64,000 nt of DNA from Pisolithus tinctorius (lineage: Eukaryota; Basidiomycota; Agaricomycetes; Boletales; Pisolithaceae): assembly GCA_024663395.1 (NCBI GenBank), contig JANFAH010000005.1, positions 1,922,001 through 1,986,000 of the forward strand, given 5' to 3'. The translations under genes were made by a program, and so were the position numbers. This document shows, in pieces, positions 11,856-30,611 of the stretch (positions within the stretch are counted from its first letter, which is position 1; each line of letters starts with the position of its first letter). Below the pieces are notes generated by a model. It was not told where the DNA came from. It did not search any database and saw only the letters and a program-made list of their open reading frames with translations.

Positions 11856-14670
11856 TTACATCCTTGGGGGGAATGGGGTAACACGTGGTTGGAGAATTGC
11901 GCGAGCCGCTGCGGCACTACTGCACAGAGGGGAAGGGGGAGCCGCGCTTGGGCCGATCCAGGGGTTGAGATAGCTGCAGGTTGCAATCCCAACCATTTCT
12001 CCAGCAGTGTCGGAGGGGTTGTTCCACCCATTTCCTGCGCTCGCCGTCTGGACGGATTTCGCGGAAGTGACTGTGAAAGTGGGCGGAGGAAGCGTGGCAA
12101 CAGTGCCCGTGGGTGTGTACGAAGGCAGGGACGTAATCGCACCGGCATTACTGATAGTGGCAGGAGGCCACGAATACTCTGAGCTGACAGAAGCGGCAAT
12201 TTGACCCGCACCTGCACCACCTGTTTGCCATGCTTGAAGGGGTGGGCTCCAGATGTTTTGGTTTGCGCATGTGCCGGAAGCCACACGTGGATCCGTAGGC
12301 ATCCATCCATTCTGCAATCCAAGCTGATACGACCACTGGGGAGCTTCCACGATACCTGTAGTTGAGGAATTGCCAATTTTCCAAGTCCAGAAAAACCAAT
12401 TCTAATACCAAGTCAATCGACAGTATACCCACCAGTAACGAGCAACCAACCTGCAGGGCATCCATACTTGCAAGAGCGAAGTTCGAGATATCTTGCTTCA
12501 TTGTCGCATTCCAGTTCTGCCAGTCAGTCCAGGGTGTGCAGTTACCAACCACGGGCCAATTTCCGGGATATGTTCCCTCGTAACGAGTGCCGAGACCCAC
12601 ACCATTAACCCACAACCCACAGTCGGTAACAGCATTGCTCCATTCACCGGCTGCCGTCATCCCAAAGGCCGACATGGAAGTATTGAAGCCCGCAGACCAA
12701 GAATCGCAAGGTGTTTGAGCATAATTGGACATCGGAGCAGAGGACTGCGTAGAGAAGCAAAGGTAGGGGTGATCGTCCAACGCAGTTCGATCGGCATTGG
12801 GAAGGAAACCAGCCCACTGGTTAAGCCCCAGGAAACCGTCATGGAAGGAGATGAATGGTCCATTTCCTTCACCGATTCCCGAGGCTCCACGTACGTATTG
12901 ATAAGCCTGGAGGTAACTGGAATATGTTGAGCAAGCGTGAATTCCCCCCTGATCACCATTAACTTACTATCTAGAAAGTTGGTCTTGGCCCATGGTAGGA
13001 GCCTCGGGTTCGTTTGTAATGCCGAACATGACGACGACGTCCCGATACTCAGGTTGGGATATGAACTCGGCAATAATGCGGATATAATCAAGAGAGCGTT
13101 GAGCGTTCGCGAGGCCCATAGGTCCATTGAGTACGTTTATTGAGCCCAGCTTGCCAGAGTGATTCCAGCCATTCTGGCTGCCGGGAAGAGCGTGGAGATC
13201 AAGGTTTATGCGTAACCCATACTTGCGAGCCCACTGGATGGCTTTGAGGAAGTAGCTATTATGGCGTAGCTGAGACTATAACCGGATCGATTACGCCAAG
13301 TAAAACTCACGTCCAAGAAGTCTTTGGGAGGAAAGGCTCCCCTTCACGCGTCTCGATCGCCCAGTAGGGCAACGGTATACGGACAAAGTTAAGGCCGGCC
13401 CCTGCAATTTCTGCAAAATCCTGCTCGGTCTGGCAAAGAGGAATTTCAGGCACGACAAAGCACAGCCTCGATCGACTCACGATGAAAGTCTCATAGTGTG
13501 TCACCAACTGAGAAAGACCTCCGTTAGCAGTATCAGCTGCCATGGCCTCACTTAGTGTCCACTCGTCTACGGCCTGAGGTGTGGTGCTTTGGTATTTCTC
13601 GTAAAGAGCAGGCACACTATGGCCGTGTTAGTATGACTGCGCGGACTTGGCTAAAAAAAGACTCGCATGAACTACGAAATGAAATGATCAGGGCCTAACT
13701 ATAAAGGGAAAGGGACAAATATAACTGACAGGTTCAGTGGTCAGCCAGCCACCCAAATTAACACTGGAAAAAGACAAGGTCAGGTAGACGAAATCCAGCC
13801 GCACGTAAGAACAAACCCAAAGATTCTGTCAACGCCAAACTGGAAGGTTTGATTGAGCGGTGGAGTCCACGACTGCGCCTGCGCATTGTTGTTGAACGGA
13901 TCATTTGGGTCCCAGTACCAGAAACCGCCAAAAGGGTTGGTGTAAATGAAAGTAGTGCCATCTTCGGTAGTGATTTTGCTGCCGTTCCCACCAGTTACTG
14001 CCGAGGGAGATCCGGTACCCGAAGTCGAAGAAGGACTAGCAGGATTGGAGGACGCGGTAGAAGAAGCCGCAGCATCCGATTTTGGTTTTACAACGGTGAA
14101 ATATACAGGAACGACGACGGCGATGGCGACAATAACAGCTGCTAGCGCAGCACCGGCGATAAGCAGCTTGCGCTTGGATTTGGCGGCGGGAGCGGCATAA
14201 GCGGCGCGCTTCTCAGAAAGGTAGAGAGGAGACTGAGCACCATCACCGGGACCTTGCTCGCCATCGGGACCACTGTCGTAGAGAGGCTGACCCGAACGGG
14301 CATTAAGTGCATAGACAGAGGAACCTTGTGCAGAAGGAACGGCACTGGCGGAAGTGTTCTGGGAAGCGTAGGAAATACGGTTCAGATCATCGCCCTGGTA
14401 GAGAGCAGCAGCAAGGAACCGAGGGGATGGCATATTGGTGATAGGGTCGTCCACATAGCTAGTTCTGTCAGGAGTTGGGGTGCTGGGGCCAGACGGTTGT
14501 AAGGAAGGAGAGTCTTGGAAGACGGACGATCTTGGGAATTCTGAGAGGGGAAGGGGTTCGTAGGGAATGTTTGGGGAGTTGGCATTGTTCGGTGCCATAG
14601 TGGGAGAGTTGGGGCTAGAGTGTACGACGACCTGAGGGATGCCCGCATCAGTAGGGGGAAGATCAGCCAT
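11856..14670 (-). CDS. Membrane-anchored GH5 exo-beta-1,3-glucanase (EXG, type II)
   Basis: The enzyme should hydrolyse or remodel beta-1,3-glucan of the cell wall. From the start at 14670 it has a long Ser/Pro-rich cytosolic tail (MADLPPTDAGIPQVVVHSSP). A single membrane helix follows (LLIAGAALAAVIVAIAVVVPVYF), then a Ser/Thr/Gly linker. The GH5 domain starts at PFGGFWYWDPNDPFNNNAQ. Markers include AGAGLNFVRIPLPYWAIETR, GLRINLDLHALPGSQNGWNH, the acid/base motif VMFGITNEPEAP, LDDHPYLCF and the nucleophile motif AAGEWSNAVTDCG, then TWKIGN and YQLGLQNGWMPTDPR. The C-terminal tail is Ser/Pro/Thr-rich. Catalytic Glu residues are both visible. The architecture matches fungal ExgD-type GH5_9 proteins. 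It is divergent from ECO1. Confidence 0.92.
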
Positions 14671-15349
14671 GGTGGGGGGTCAAAGTTCAGCCACGAAATA
14701 GCAGAATTCCGGTGTGTTGGAATAAATAGCATGGTAAGCGAAAAACGCCGTAAAGACCAAGGCATTCCATGCCACGCAATGATAATCAAGGTAGGTAAAT
14801 TTAACATCAGGAGATAGGTGGAGTACCGCTGTCACTTACCAAAAAAAAGATGGGAAAAATAGGCTGATGGCGGCCTGACACGACCGGCCAGGTGTAGACT
14901 ACTGAAACAGCAAGAAACGGAGATGATAAGGAATGACGGGCGACGTGGCAAGAGAAAGACGAGCAGAAGTCATATTGCGGGCCTGTGACTCGCGTGACCA
15001 CAACGTGACCAGCCGTGTCCCGACAAGAAGACTGCACCTTGACAGGCCCTTGGCGTGAGTCCCCCAGGGCACCGATTGGTCTATGGACTATGGACCTGCA
15101 AGTCCCCTCCCAGGAACTTCCTCGACACCCTTGGCAGGTCTGTTTTCAGGGATTTCGTATTCCAGTCCTGCCATGACCCACACCCCATATATCCATGCTT
15201 TCCCACGGCCTGTCCCCTCGGAGCCTCGGGTGCAGTATTGTACAAACTGAACAAGGTGGCTGCCTTCTTTTGGTCACGTGACAGCACGTGCCGCAGCATG
15301 CGCGACGCGGGTGTCGTCCGTTGACTGACATCGTCATCGCCGTACCGTA
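14671..15349. promoter_or_regulatory. Divergent intergenic region, GH5 glucanase / ECO1
   Basis: This 679-bp segment lies between opposing start codons. No coding frame with recognisable similarity is present on either strand. It should hold the two promoters; no specific element is claimed. Confidence 0.4.
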
Positions 15350-16443
15350 ATGACGACAGTCATCAAGCGCACCTACTCTGCCCGGTCGAAACCCACGCCG
15401 GCTTTATCTTCGCCCTCTGCAAATAAGAGAAAGGCCCGCGACGACGAAAACGATGGCTCTTTATTTACTCAAAAGAAGAAGCAGCGATGTGCTTTGATCC
15501 CCTCCAAGCCGAAACCACTAGCGACCTCACGCCCACTGAAACCTTCACAACAGAAGACGCTGACACAACTACACTTTGTCCTCGATTCGTCCGTGCTGCG
15601 TGCATGCACCCTCTGCGGGCTCTCGTATACCAGAGGTGCTCCAGACGACGAAGCACTCCACCGCTCCCATTGTGGACGCGTTCAAAGGGGGATGGAATGG
15701 GGGAGAGAAGAAGAAAAAGAGTCCTTCAAAGCAGGCGTCGTCGAGATTTCTGCTAATGTCAGAATTAAAAACGGCACCTGTGGCCGCATCATATGCTTTC
15801 CTACCAATGTCGGTGGCAAAATCGGATCAAAGGTTCGTCGCCGTATCCACCAGTTCTGCTGCCGTCTTGAAATCACTGACGCGCCTGTGCGGCACGACAG
15901 CTTGCCAACTTGCTCGAAACGATTAACCTAGCGCTCACATCACCACCCCTGGCGGAGTCCGTCCTCGACAACTCCAAAGCTTATCTCTTCCTCATCCCTT
16001 CCCAGACGAACTCTTACAGAGAGAAGATCGTTGGATGTGTCGTCGCTCAGCGTATATCCACGGCAATGGCCATTGCATCACTGGAGGAAACCGCCTTCGC
16101 GCGTACACACGTCGGCAGTAATGATAATTCTCCGGAGATCTCCCCGAAATCATTGGTGACCAAACCAATGACATCGCTTGTTGCCGTCGACGTGGCCTCT
16201 GGATTGTTTTGTCATCCAACGGCGCTACCGACACCCCTTGGTGTACCACGTCTATTCGTCTCATCCTCGCATCGACGACAAGGCATCGCAACACGGTTAC
16301 TAACTGCCGCGGCGGAGACATTCATTCACGGTTGTCCACTCGACCCACTGAAGGGTGAAGTTGCGTTCACTCAACCAACAGAAGGAGGAAATGCAGTCAT
16401 GAAGAGCTGGGGAAAGGGGTTCGTAAGGATTTACCAAGAGTGA
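15350..16443 (+). CDS. ECO1: Sister-chromatid cohesion N-acetyltransferase (Eco1/ESCO)
   Basis: Eco1 acetylates the Smc3 head of cohesin in S phase to establish sister-chromatid cohesion. The N terminus is basic and disordered (KRTYSARSKPTPALSSPSA). A PIP-box-like QQKTLTQLHFVL lies just before a C2H2 zinc finger (CTLCGLSYTRG...HRSHC), the usual Eco1 order. The core continues with GRIICFPTNVG, and a single short intron joins KIGSK to LANLLETINLALTS. The GNAT domain shows YREKIVGCVVAQRI, GVPRLFVSSSHRRQGIATRL (the acetyl-CoA loop) and the C-terminal signature AFTQPTEGGNAVMKSWGKGF. The length, about 345 residues, is normal for fungi. With CDC45, XPF and MCMBP it adds to the replication and repair genes of this window. 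Confidence 0.93.
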
Positions 16444-16800
16444 ATGTACTGCCACGCCATATAATCCAACTAGTTTTCATTTCGAAACACAATTTGGCAC
16501 CGTAGGCAGAGCACCCCGAGTCGTTGCAGTCGTGTTCATCTCCATCACGTTTTCAAATCATCCAAGAGTATCAAGATTGTACTGAGCGATAATGCTCGAT
16601 TGAAACTTGTCTATGCACACAATTGCACGTCTGTGTAACCAAAATACACGTGTGGAATACATAATATATATATGATGCTTGTATGAGCTTGACATACGCG
16701 GTTTCTCAAGCCTCCACTTTAACGACTTTCGTGGGAGGGGGGGCGAAGGTCTGTAAAGAGCTACGGGGTGAGTTCACGTAAAACCCCTTGGACAGTGAGA
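16444..16800. other. Intergenic between converging ECO1 and GLT1
   Basis: This 357-bp segment holds only 3' flanks. It contains an AT-rich stretch with a short alternating TA run near 16663-16673. No gene was recognised. Confidence 0.5.
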
Positions 16801-23878
<7,078 letters not shown>

Positions 23879-25909
23879 AGAACAATGGGACAAGATGATG
23901 GTCGGTGAGAATGAAAGACGAAAAGCGCAGAGAAAAATGATTGGGATAATATATAGGGCGAGCGGAGATGGCAATCAAGTGACATTTCTCCCAATCAAAA
24001 GGGGAAGGTGCCGTCACACACCGATGTTACCCGCGGCCGATGTCTGGGGAAATGCCGTCACACTCGGCCGACCTCCCTACTTTAGTCTCCATCAGGCGCC
24101 GCCTCCGGTCAGGGCCGTCATGTATTATGGGCGCTCGACGCCGGTAGGGAACGTTTTCAGGGATGCTTTTGGTCCCTCAATTGCAACAGCATTGCGACTT
24201 GTCACTCCCATGTCACTGAAACACCCAACTTGTCAACTAAGAGACCATCGTACCTGATTTCATCCAGCCTTTCGGTAACATCTCTCCTTATGTATACTGG
24301 ACAAACCATCAATGCTCCAAGCTTCAAGCTCCGAGACCCACCGGCCTCCGGCATTCCTGAAACACCGTTCGAGAGACGCCCAACACACACACATTGTCAC
24401 CATCCGAATCATCCCGACGGCCCTCCGTCTTGACCCGAACCTAACTGCTTGTGTACTAGGTTACATGACCAGTCGATGACTCCCCTGTCACTCACTGACA
24501 TGGACATTCCACCGTGCCTTTTTATATAGTAATCAACAAATGCTACTTACATAGACTGAGCATTACCCAAGTACTTTGAGTTAAGAGGTTCAAGTCGAGA
24601 GGAAACGATTGTCGTCTGCGGTTTGCACACGGGAGACTAAGAGGTTGGATGAATCGATCTAGACTTGTGAATGAACTCAGCACCAGGGCGACCATATCTG
24701 ATTTGACGCCACATGCGGGAGACGAAACTTGTCCGCACTTTTTCCCGCCAGTCAACGTTCAACCCTTGACCGTGTGAGTGATAAATGGCTCCCCTTTTTC
24801 GAGGTAAAAAGAACAGGCTTGCGGTCCGGGTCTCCAAACGTCTGAGATTGTTCACGGACAGCCAAGCGGAGGTGGTGAGAACCACTACAACAGCTTTGTG
24901 ATACGTAACTTATGCCGAGACCCTGTTCCTTGCTGGAGCTCGCACCTACTAACTACTTATGTAAGTACCATGGGATCGTGATCAATACTTGAGCGCTTGA
25001 GCTGCAATGTTGTTGACTAGCCGGCAAGACACCCCCGACCTACTAAGGAGAGCCTAGCTTTGCCGCGGCATGCTATGCGAGTGTCACTGCACGAGGTCTC
25101 CCGAGATCCCTCGTCAAGCTGGGCAAGACTCGGCCGAAATAATTACATATAAAGCCAGGACTTAATAAATGCTCAGGTCATGTGGCTCAAAGATGTGATC
25201 TGGGATAGTGCACTTAGCAGCACTGGTCTGAACCTCCGTGGCGCTCTTTGCAAATGCACCTCAGACACGGGGTTGATTTTACTGTGAATGGTTGATGGCC
25301 TGGTAAATGAAGGCTGTTCTTCCTTACTTCCAGGAGATCGGTGGAGTAATAGTTTTCTCACTACGCCATAGACGGAAAACCACCGGCAACAGAAAGACAA
25401 GGAACAGCTCACCATTTTGTCTTGCCCAAAGACCAGCCCTTTGATAATACCTTCGGCGGATATCGCTGGAAGAGCCTTCTCCGCCATCGCAGTGGTGCAC
25501 CACTCCGCTTCGGGACGACACACCTTCGCCTTCCGAAGAAGCTCGCGGGCTGAGGGTGCCTATTACACGTCTGATCAGTGTACTGGATGAAATCCTCCCG
25601 AGAGCCTCAGTGAAGCTCCATGCATGTACACAACGGCCATGCGTGACACACGTGTCCCTTATCCGAAGATAACCTTTCCCACATACCTCAGCGTCGAATA
25701 TTCATTCGTGACAAGGCGTTGAACTTAAGATGAGATCGGTCGAAAAGAACGACCTGAACGTGAGAAAAGCTAAGCAGGAAATAGTATTTGATTGCTCGCA
25801 TAGGCGATCCCCGAGATCTCTTCCTTATTGCAATTCAGAAAACCCACCACATTGAGTCTTTCTGCGGGCAAAGGATTGATGCTGGGAACACACACATGCC
25901 CCTGGATAG
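23879..25909. other. Long intergenic region upstream of GLT1
   Basis: About 2 kb lie between the GLT1 start and the LST8 end. The first few hundred bases should hold the GLT1 promoter. A reverse-strand frame from about 25700 to 25324 stays open for some 125 codons and includes a hydrophobic stretch (ELFLVFLLPVVFRLW). It has no convincing start or family match, so I do not call it a gene. Confidence 0.4.
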
Positions 25910-27374
25910 TTAGCCTGGCCCATCGTGGAGCGCACAGCACACGGCAGCTGTACAAACAACGATCGATGAGATTGGACTTGAAATTAGGCATGTGACTTGC
26001 CTTTGTGATGGCCATTGTACTGCCGAACAGTTTCCCCCGAGGCCATTTCCCAGAGACGAGCTGTATGATCCGAGGACGCTATTGGGGAGAAAATGAAGAA
26101 GCTTAACACGTTTGAGGTCATAATGGATTGTAACGCATACCCGTCACCAGATATGCAGAATCCGCACTGAAAGCGCAATCCCACACCCAGCGCTGATGAC
26201 CCTGTAGCACCTTCTCTTGCCTGAATTCATAGTTTTCCGATATCGACCATATCTTGACGGTTGTGTCGGCGGAGCACGTTGCAAGGTATCTGGATAGTCC
26301 GTATGATCGAGGGAGAAGAAGCGACGCCGGAAATACCCCTTACTTTACATCAGGGCTTAGAAGGACTCGGGTGATGTACTTCTTGTGTGCACTGAACTTT
26401 GTCACAGCCTGGTATCTCGGTAGATCTGATTTTTCTTCATTAATCTTCCATACATAGCATTTGCCCTGAAACGGAAAAGTCAACCCTACGGGTTCCAACA
26501 TTAGCAAGAGTTTACCTTGTTGTTGCCTGCGACCAAACACGAGCCATCGGACGCCAAGCTAACAGATCGAATGGGAACATCTCCTGCAGGAGTCTGACGG
26601 GATGGTCATACGTGGGGCGAAGGAGCGCATTAGGGATACTTACTAGCTCGTGGGAACACAAATTCTCCGATAAGTCCCACTGTTTGATACAACCAGCCTG
26701 ATCGCAGGAGATGAGCTCTCCCTGATTAGGGTGGACACATACGTCATTCACTTGCACAGTGGTATTCAAATCAGCGTTCAAACAGCAAGTACAGCAAAAC
26801 ACAGTACCAGGTGCACCATTATCGTACGTGCGATGCACCTGCGCGCTTCTGCACGGAGCGTCAAAACGTAAAGACGAAATCACACAGGTTAGATACCTGA
26901 GGTCCCAAATCCTGATTGTGCCATCCTCGCTGCCAGTAACCAGCCACTTCCCTTCGCTATGGAAGGAAACGGCAGTAACATTCATGGTATGTGCATCAAG
27001 GCAGGTTAACTTAAACCATGATTCGTTGACTAAACATTCATAAACTGTTTGAAAACACGCACCGGTGTCGAAGAGGAACTGGCAGTTTCGTAAATGTAGA
27101 CTTTCTTGTGAATGGCCGCGGCCAGAAGGCGCTTGCTGGTAGTTCTTATGAGTGAAGTTCATTAATTGAGACAACAGAGAAAGTTACTCTGGCGAAATGG
27201 CAAGACGGTTTACTTGCTATAGATGAAATGCAGCCGCACTGAAAGTCAACGAGGAGGAAAAGCACTCACCCCTGCTTCCCCTGATCTTGAGATTGTGCGT
27301 GAACATATGCCACTCCACGCTTCCCAGAACCTGATTTCATGGTCGTATGAACCCGTCACAAGAATGACCGACAT
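25910..27374 (-). CDS. LST8: WD40-repeat TOR-complex subunit Lst8 (mLST8/GbetaL)
   Basis: Lst8 is a seven-bladed WD40 propeller that stabilises the TOR kinase domain in TORC1 and TORC2. The start [20 protein letters not shown] is diagnostic. Later blades read [106 protein letters not shown] and YNGHHK. The last exon gives [12 protein letters not shown], closely matching the usual HHKAAVCVALHDG end. It is reached only through an intron with a GC donor (25948-26000). The ATG at 27374 is preferred over an in-frame upstream Met because family members begin with MSVIL. A tight relation to GLT1 (nitrogen metabolism under TOR) is suggestive but may be chance. Confidence 0.93.
25948..26000 (-). other. 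GC-AG intron at the 3' end of LST8
   Basis: Reading the reverse strand, exon ...CATCACAAAG is followed by GCAAGTCACATG and the intron ends TTTGTACAG before CTGCCGTGTGC. Joining at GC...AG restores [15 protein letters not shown] and a stop. Reading through gives an unrelated tail. The donor AAAG|GCAAGT matches the strong context known for GC-AG introns. Confidence 0.85.
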
Positions 27375-29721
27375 GGCAGCTGTGAATGTGAGTTCTCGAC
27401 TCACGACGTACTGACGAAGCTGGCTAGTGATGCTTACGTAAAACCTGGCAAGGGCCAAGTAAGTTACAGCTAGTCTGTGCAAGTAAGTTCACCATATTCA
27501 AAGAATATCGGAAGATAGGTGCAAGAGTACGTGGGCGGAGATCCGTTTGCTTCTGGACTCCCGTTCCAGAGAGTTCCGTCCAAATGAAATGGTGGTTGGA
27601 CTAGGCCGAGGATCACTGAGGACTCAGTTCATACAACGTACACGACCTCAGGGCCCCTGTACGTGTGTGCGGCCTGCCTGCCACGCTCACTCCCGCGCGA
27701 TGAACATATGATCCACTGCTGGCATATTACTTACACTCTCGAGGTTTCCGGCTTTATTACGTGGAACACTTGATCAACATCAACTTCGGCTATTACTGCT
27801 ATTACTACGCTTCGCTGACCACATTTCTCAACTTCACAATTCAATATTGAGTATCTATTAGGCGACGCTTCTCAAATCTCACCCCTCCACACGAGCAGCC
27901 TGGTCTCCATGGCCCGGGATTACTCCAACAAATTAGGCATTTCCGTCGACCCATTCCTATCACCGACTGGTTTCCGGCTGGATGAGAACGATCGAAGGCG
28001 TTGCACGGTCATACCCTCCACCGTTGTTTCTTTATAAAGAGTCGAACTCGCTGGACTATGACGATTACAGTTCGCTGTCCTGACTATTTCGGCTATGAAC
28101 GCATACCCAGTAAGCTGCCCAAGTGCCCTAGCTGGTTGTGTAACTACACTCAACTCCAACTCAGAACGGCACACGAGTTTTCTTCTGGACCTCCGCCGGA
28201 GAGATAAAATACGGCATTGTGCAGTCGACGAGTCGTCTCGCTGATGTTGGTATCCCTCCTGTGTCATGTGCGTCGTTGACAAAGCCTTCTGCAGGGGACC
28301 CAGGTAATCGTTATAGACCTCGAGGGAAACGAGGGCCGCCGCAGCTTGCCGTGAGTGTTTGTTGCCACGAAGGCCTGCGTCTAGAGTGACGCGGCATTGC
28401 AGAGTGTCTAGCGTCTCGAAGGTGAACTAGCACCGAGTGACGCTCAAACCGACGCAAGCCACGTTCGTAGACATTCTCTAGACTCAAAAGCCTGATGGCA
28501 TCGCTTCCCCAACTCCACTGTATCCATCTTGCACCCATTTTTACCCTACTGCCCGTTTTGTTGTATGCTTGGACTGATCTACTCTCGTGTATCTGACTCT
28601 GGCAATTAAAATATGCCTTGTATGTGTTTCGCAAATCGGGCAATTTTGTTGTGCAGGCGGAGCATGTCCAAGTATCCCGCATGGCATTTATTATTGATGA
28701 GGGTTTATGTACCATGGTTTCGGTTTTGACAGATTGGGGCGACGTATCCTTGCGAGTTACTGCCCCATAAGCCGCGTGTGGGCAGGCCCCTTGGTGCGCC
28801 GACCGTTGGGTGGTCCGACATGTTTAGGGTGAAATTTGGGGGTGGGCGTTTGCGTTCTAGACCAAAGTTCATTAATTCATCGACGATAGTTGTCATTGCG
28901 TCCAATCGTAGATGTGGCACAACGAGGGGAGTAGAACGGCGGGGGAAAGTCTTCGCATGTCCATGTCAACACTAGATTTCATTTTGGGGCTCTAACGTGT
29001 GTCTTCCATGCTGACGACGTCATACCAAGATCGGATGGGTATATCGTACACCCGCAGTGTGTGGCTTCTGCAAATTTGCATGAATTCTCAGGTCAATAAC
29101 CCTGCTTCCATCACGCGGGAATGGGTCACACCGATATTGGGGATCTCGACAGCGCACATCATTTGCTGTCTTGGGAAGGGTCTAGACGATCCACGGTACA
29201 GGGCAAGTATTGAGGAATACTCGCCAAGGGACCCATGTTGTCATCGCGTGAAGGAGCACGGATCAGAGCAGACAGACTGGATTTTATATTATACCCTGGC
29301 AAGAAAATACGCAGTTCTAAAAGGCCTGCATTCGGTTGATGGAAACGTATCACACACTACGAAATAGGGAATGGTGTAACGTAGCTTTGTAGGTCGGCAT
29401 CATCCAACAGGTGTGGACGCATGTACTGTAGTGATTGTAATCGTCTTATAGGCAAGTCACGTAATATTACAAGCAAAAGCTAGTCGACAGGAGAACGTGT
29501 GTGAAGGTGTTGGTCAGATGCAAAACGGCACAGGGTAGACAACATACAGAGATGTGAGCTTATTGTGTCACAAAGTGGAGTGTCAATCATCAATGTCTTG
29601 TGCGCACATCGTAGCCTCGGTGGATGGCTTCTCATTAGATCATCGTGATCCTGTTTTTATTTGCGGCCATTCCTTGCGATCCTATGTGACATTGAGTGGC
29701 AGAGAGGATTAGATAGGCTTC
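27375..29721. other. Long gene-poor interval
   Basis: About 2.3 kb separate the LST8 start from the end of the ALKBH7-like gene. Apart from a weak candidate at 27909 I see no gene. Frames on both strands are open for up to about 120-134 codons but show no domain, signal peptide or repeat that I recognise. Confidence 0.4.
27909..28359 (+). CDS. Weak hypothetical gene candidate
   Basis: An ATG at 27909 opens MARDYSNKLGISVDPFLSP then TGFRLDENDRRRCTVIPST and meets a stop near 28037. Further downstream another frame is open through GIKYGIVQ-like sequence into GDPGNRYRPRGKRGPPQLA, next to a GTGAGT donor at about 28351. The two blocks have protein-like composition but need a splice with a poor GTTGTT donor or a frameshift to be joined. 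It may be a real small gene, a decayed gene or chance. I recognise no family. Confidence 0.2.
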
Positions 29722-30518
29722 CTAGCATACTCTGACGACGATGCTGACTCGCTGGCCGTCAACTGTATTCATGGACCCATGGGGTCGTGTGAGGGAATGT
29801 TTCCAGTGGTACCTCACGTCGTCTCTGTTTCCTTTTAAGTACGCAAGCTTGCACTTGTAGACAAGGTGGTGTCACCTCTGTAAGTATACACTGCCAGATG
29901 TGAGTAGGACGTCGAATTTCTTGGGAGTGAGTGTATTTTCTTCCATGCGCAATACTCGTGCCGCCCCTAAACTGACGGCGAGAATCCACCTACCACTTGA
30001 GAAGATGTTGTCAATGTGGGGAAGTATTTCCCCTTCCGAGGCGAGATGTAAAATGTGTGTCTGGGTGTTTTCGGATGGATATAGAGTGTGCAGTCGATTT
30101 AATACCCGCGAAAGATCTAGGGTTTGTGATTCTCCCCAGGATGAAAGGTGCATCTCGCGATAATCTCGGATGACATTGTCATAGTGGCCCTACTCAATGA
30201 GTTATAGCACATTGCCACCTCGCTAACACCAATTACATATCTTACTTTTTGGAAGGTATAGAGCCTCTCAGGCAGGAATGCGTCAGCTTCGGACGGACCA
30301 TGTAGAATACGGTACTGTTTTTGGAACCTGCGAACACGCTTGCTCTCGAGCGAATCAAGCTGGTCCAGTGCGGCGGTTAAGAGAATTCGCTGCTCATGGG
30401 TATCCAGAAAACTCGGAAATAGCGTGAAACCAGGGGGAAAGTCACCATTGCAATTTGTAGATAGGCAACGAAATCCGACGCGTTTCAGTAGTGCTGGTGA
30501 ACACAGTCGTGTCTGCAT
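29722..30518 (-). CDS. ALKBH7-like Fe(II)/2-oxoglutarate dioxygenase-family protein, mitochondrial
   Basis: The start at 30518 gives MQTRLCSPALLKRVGFRCLS, a basic Arg/Ser-rich leader suited to mitochondrial import. The core begins DFPPGFTLFPSFLDTHEQRI. After introns it reads LDLSRVLNRLHTLYPSENTQ, ILHLASEGEILPHIDNIFSS (the HxD iron-ligand pair), GRWILAVSLGAARVLRMEE and LLTSGSVYLQR. The last exon supplies RDDVRYHWKHSLTRP with the distal His, and ends VSIVVRVC with the Arg expected for 2-oxoglutarate binding. Human ALKBH7 is a mitochondrial member linked to programmed necrosis and tRNA processing. The substrate of the fungal protein is not evident. It is divergent from the mtIF2 gene with 93 bp between starts. 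Confidence 0.82.
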
Positions 30519-30611
30519 CGTGAAATGGGATGCTCGACACAAGTTCAACTCAGTGTTGCCGAGGTCGTTTGGGAGTCACGTGACTTGCGTAGCACCTCTC
30601 GGAATGGGAAA

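Noticed and set aside
24637..24885. 82-codon reverse frame in the GLT1 upstream region
   Set aside because: Short, no motif, no supporting splice context; treated as noncoding.
25324..25700. Open reverse frame with a hydrophobic stretch between LST8 and GLT1
   Set aside because: No start codon in frame and no family resemblance; 125 open codons can arise by chance.
28999..29367. 122-codon forward frame in the gap before the ALKBH7-like gene
   Set aside because: No domain, no splice partners and no compositional bias; not supported as a gene.
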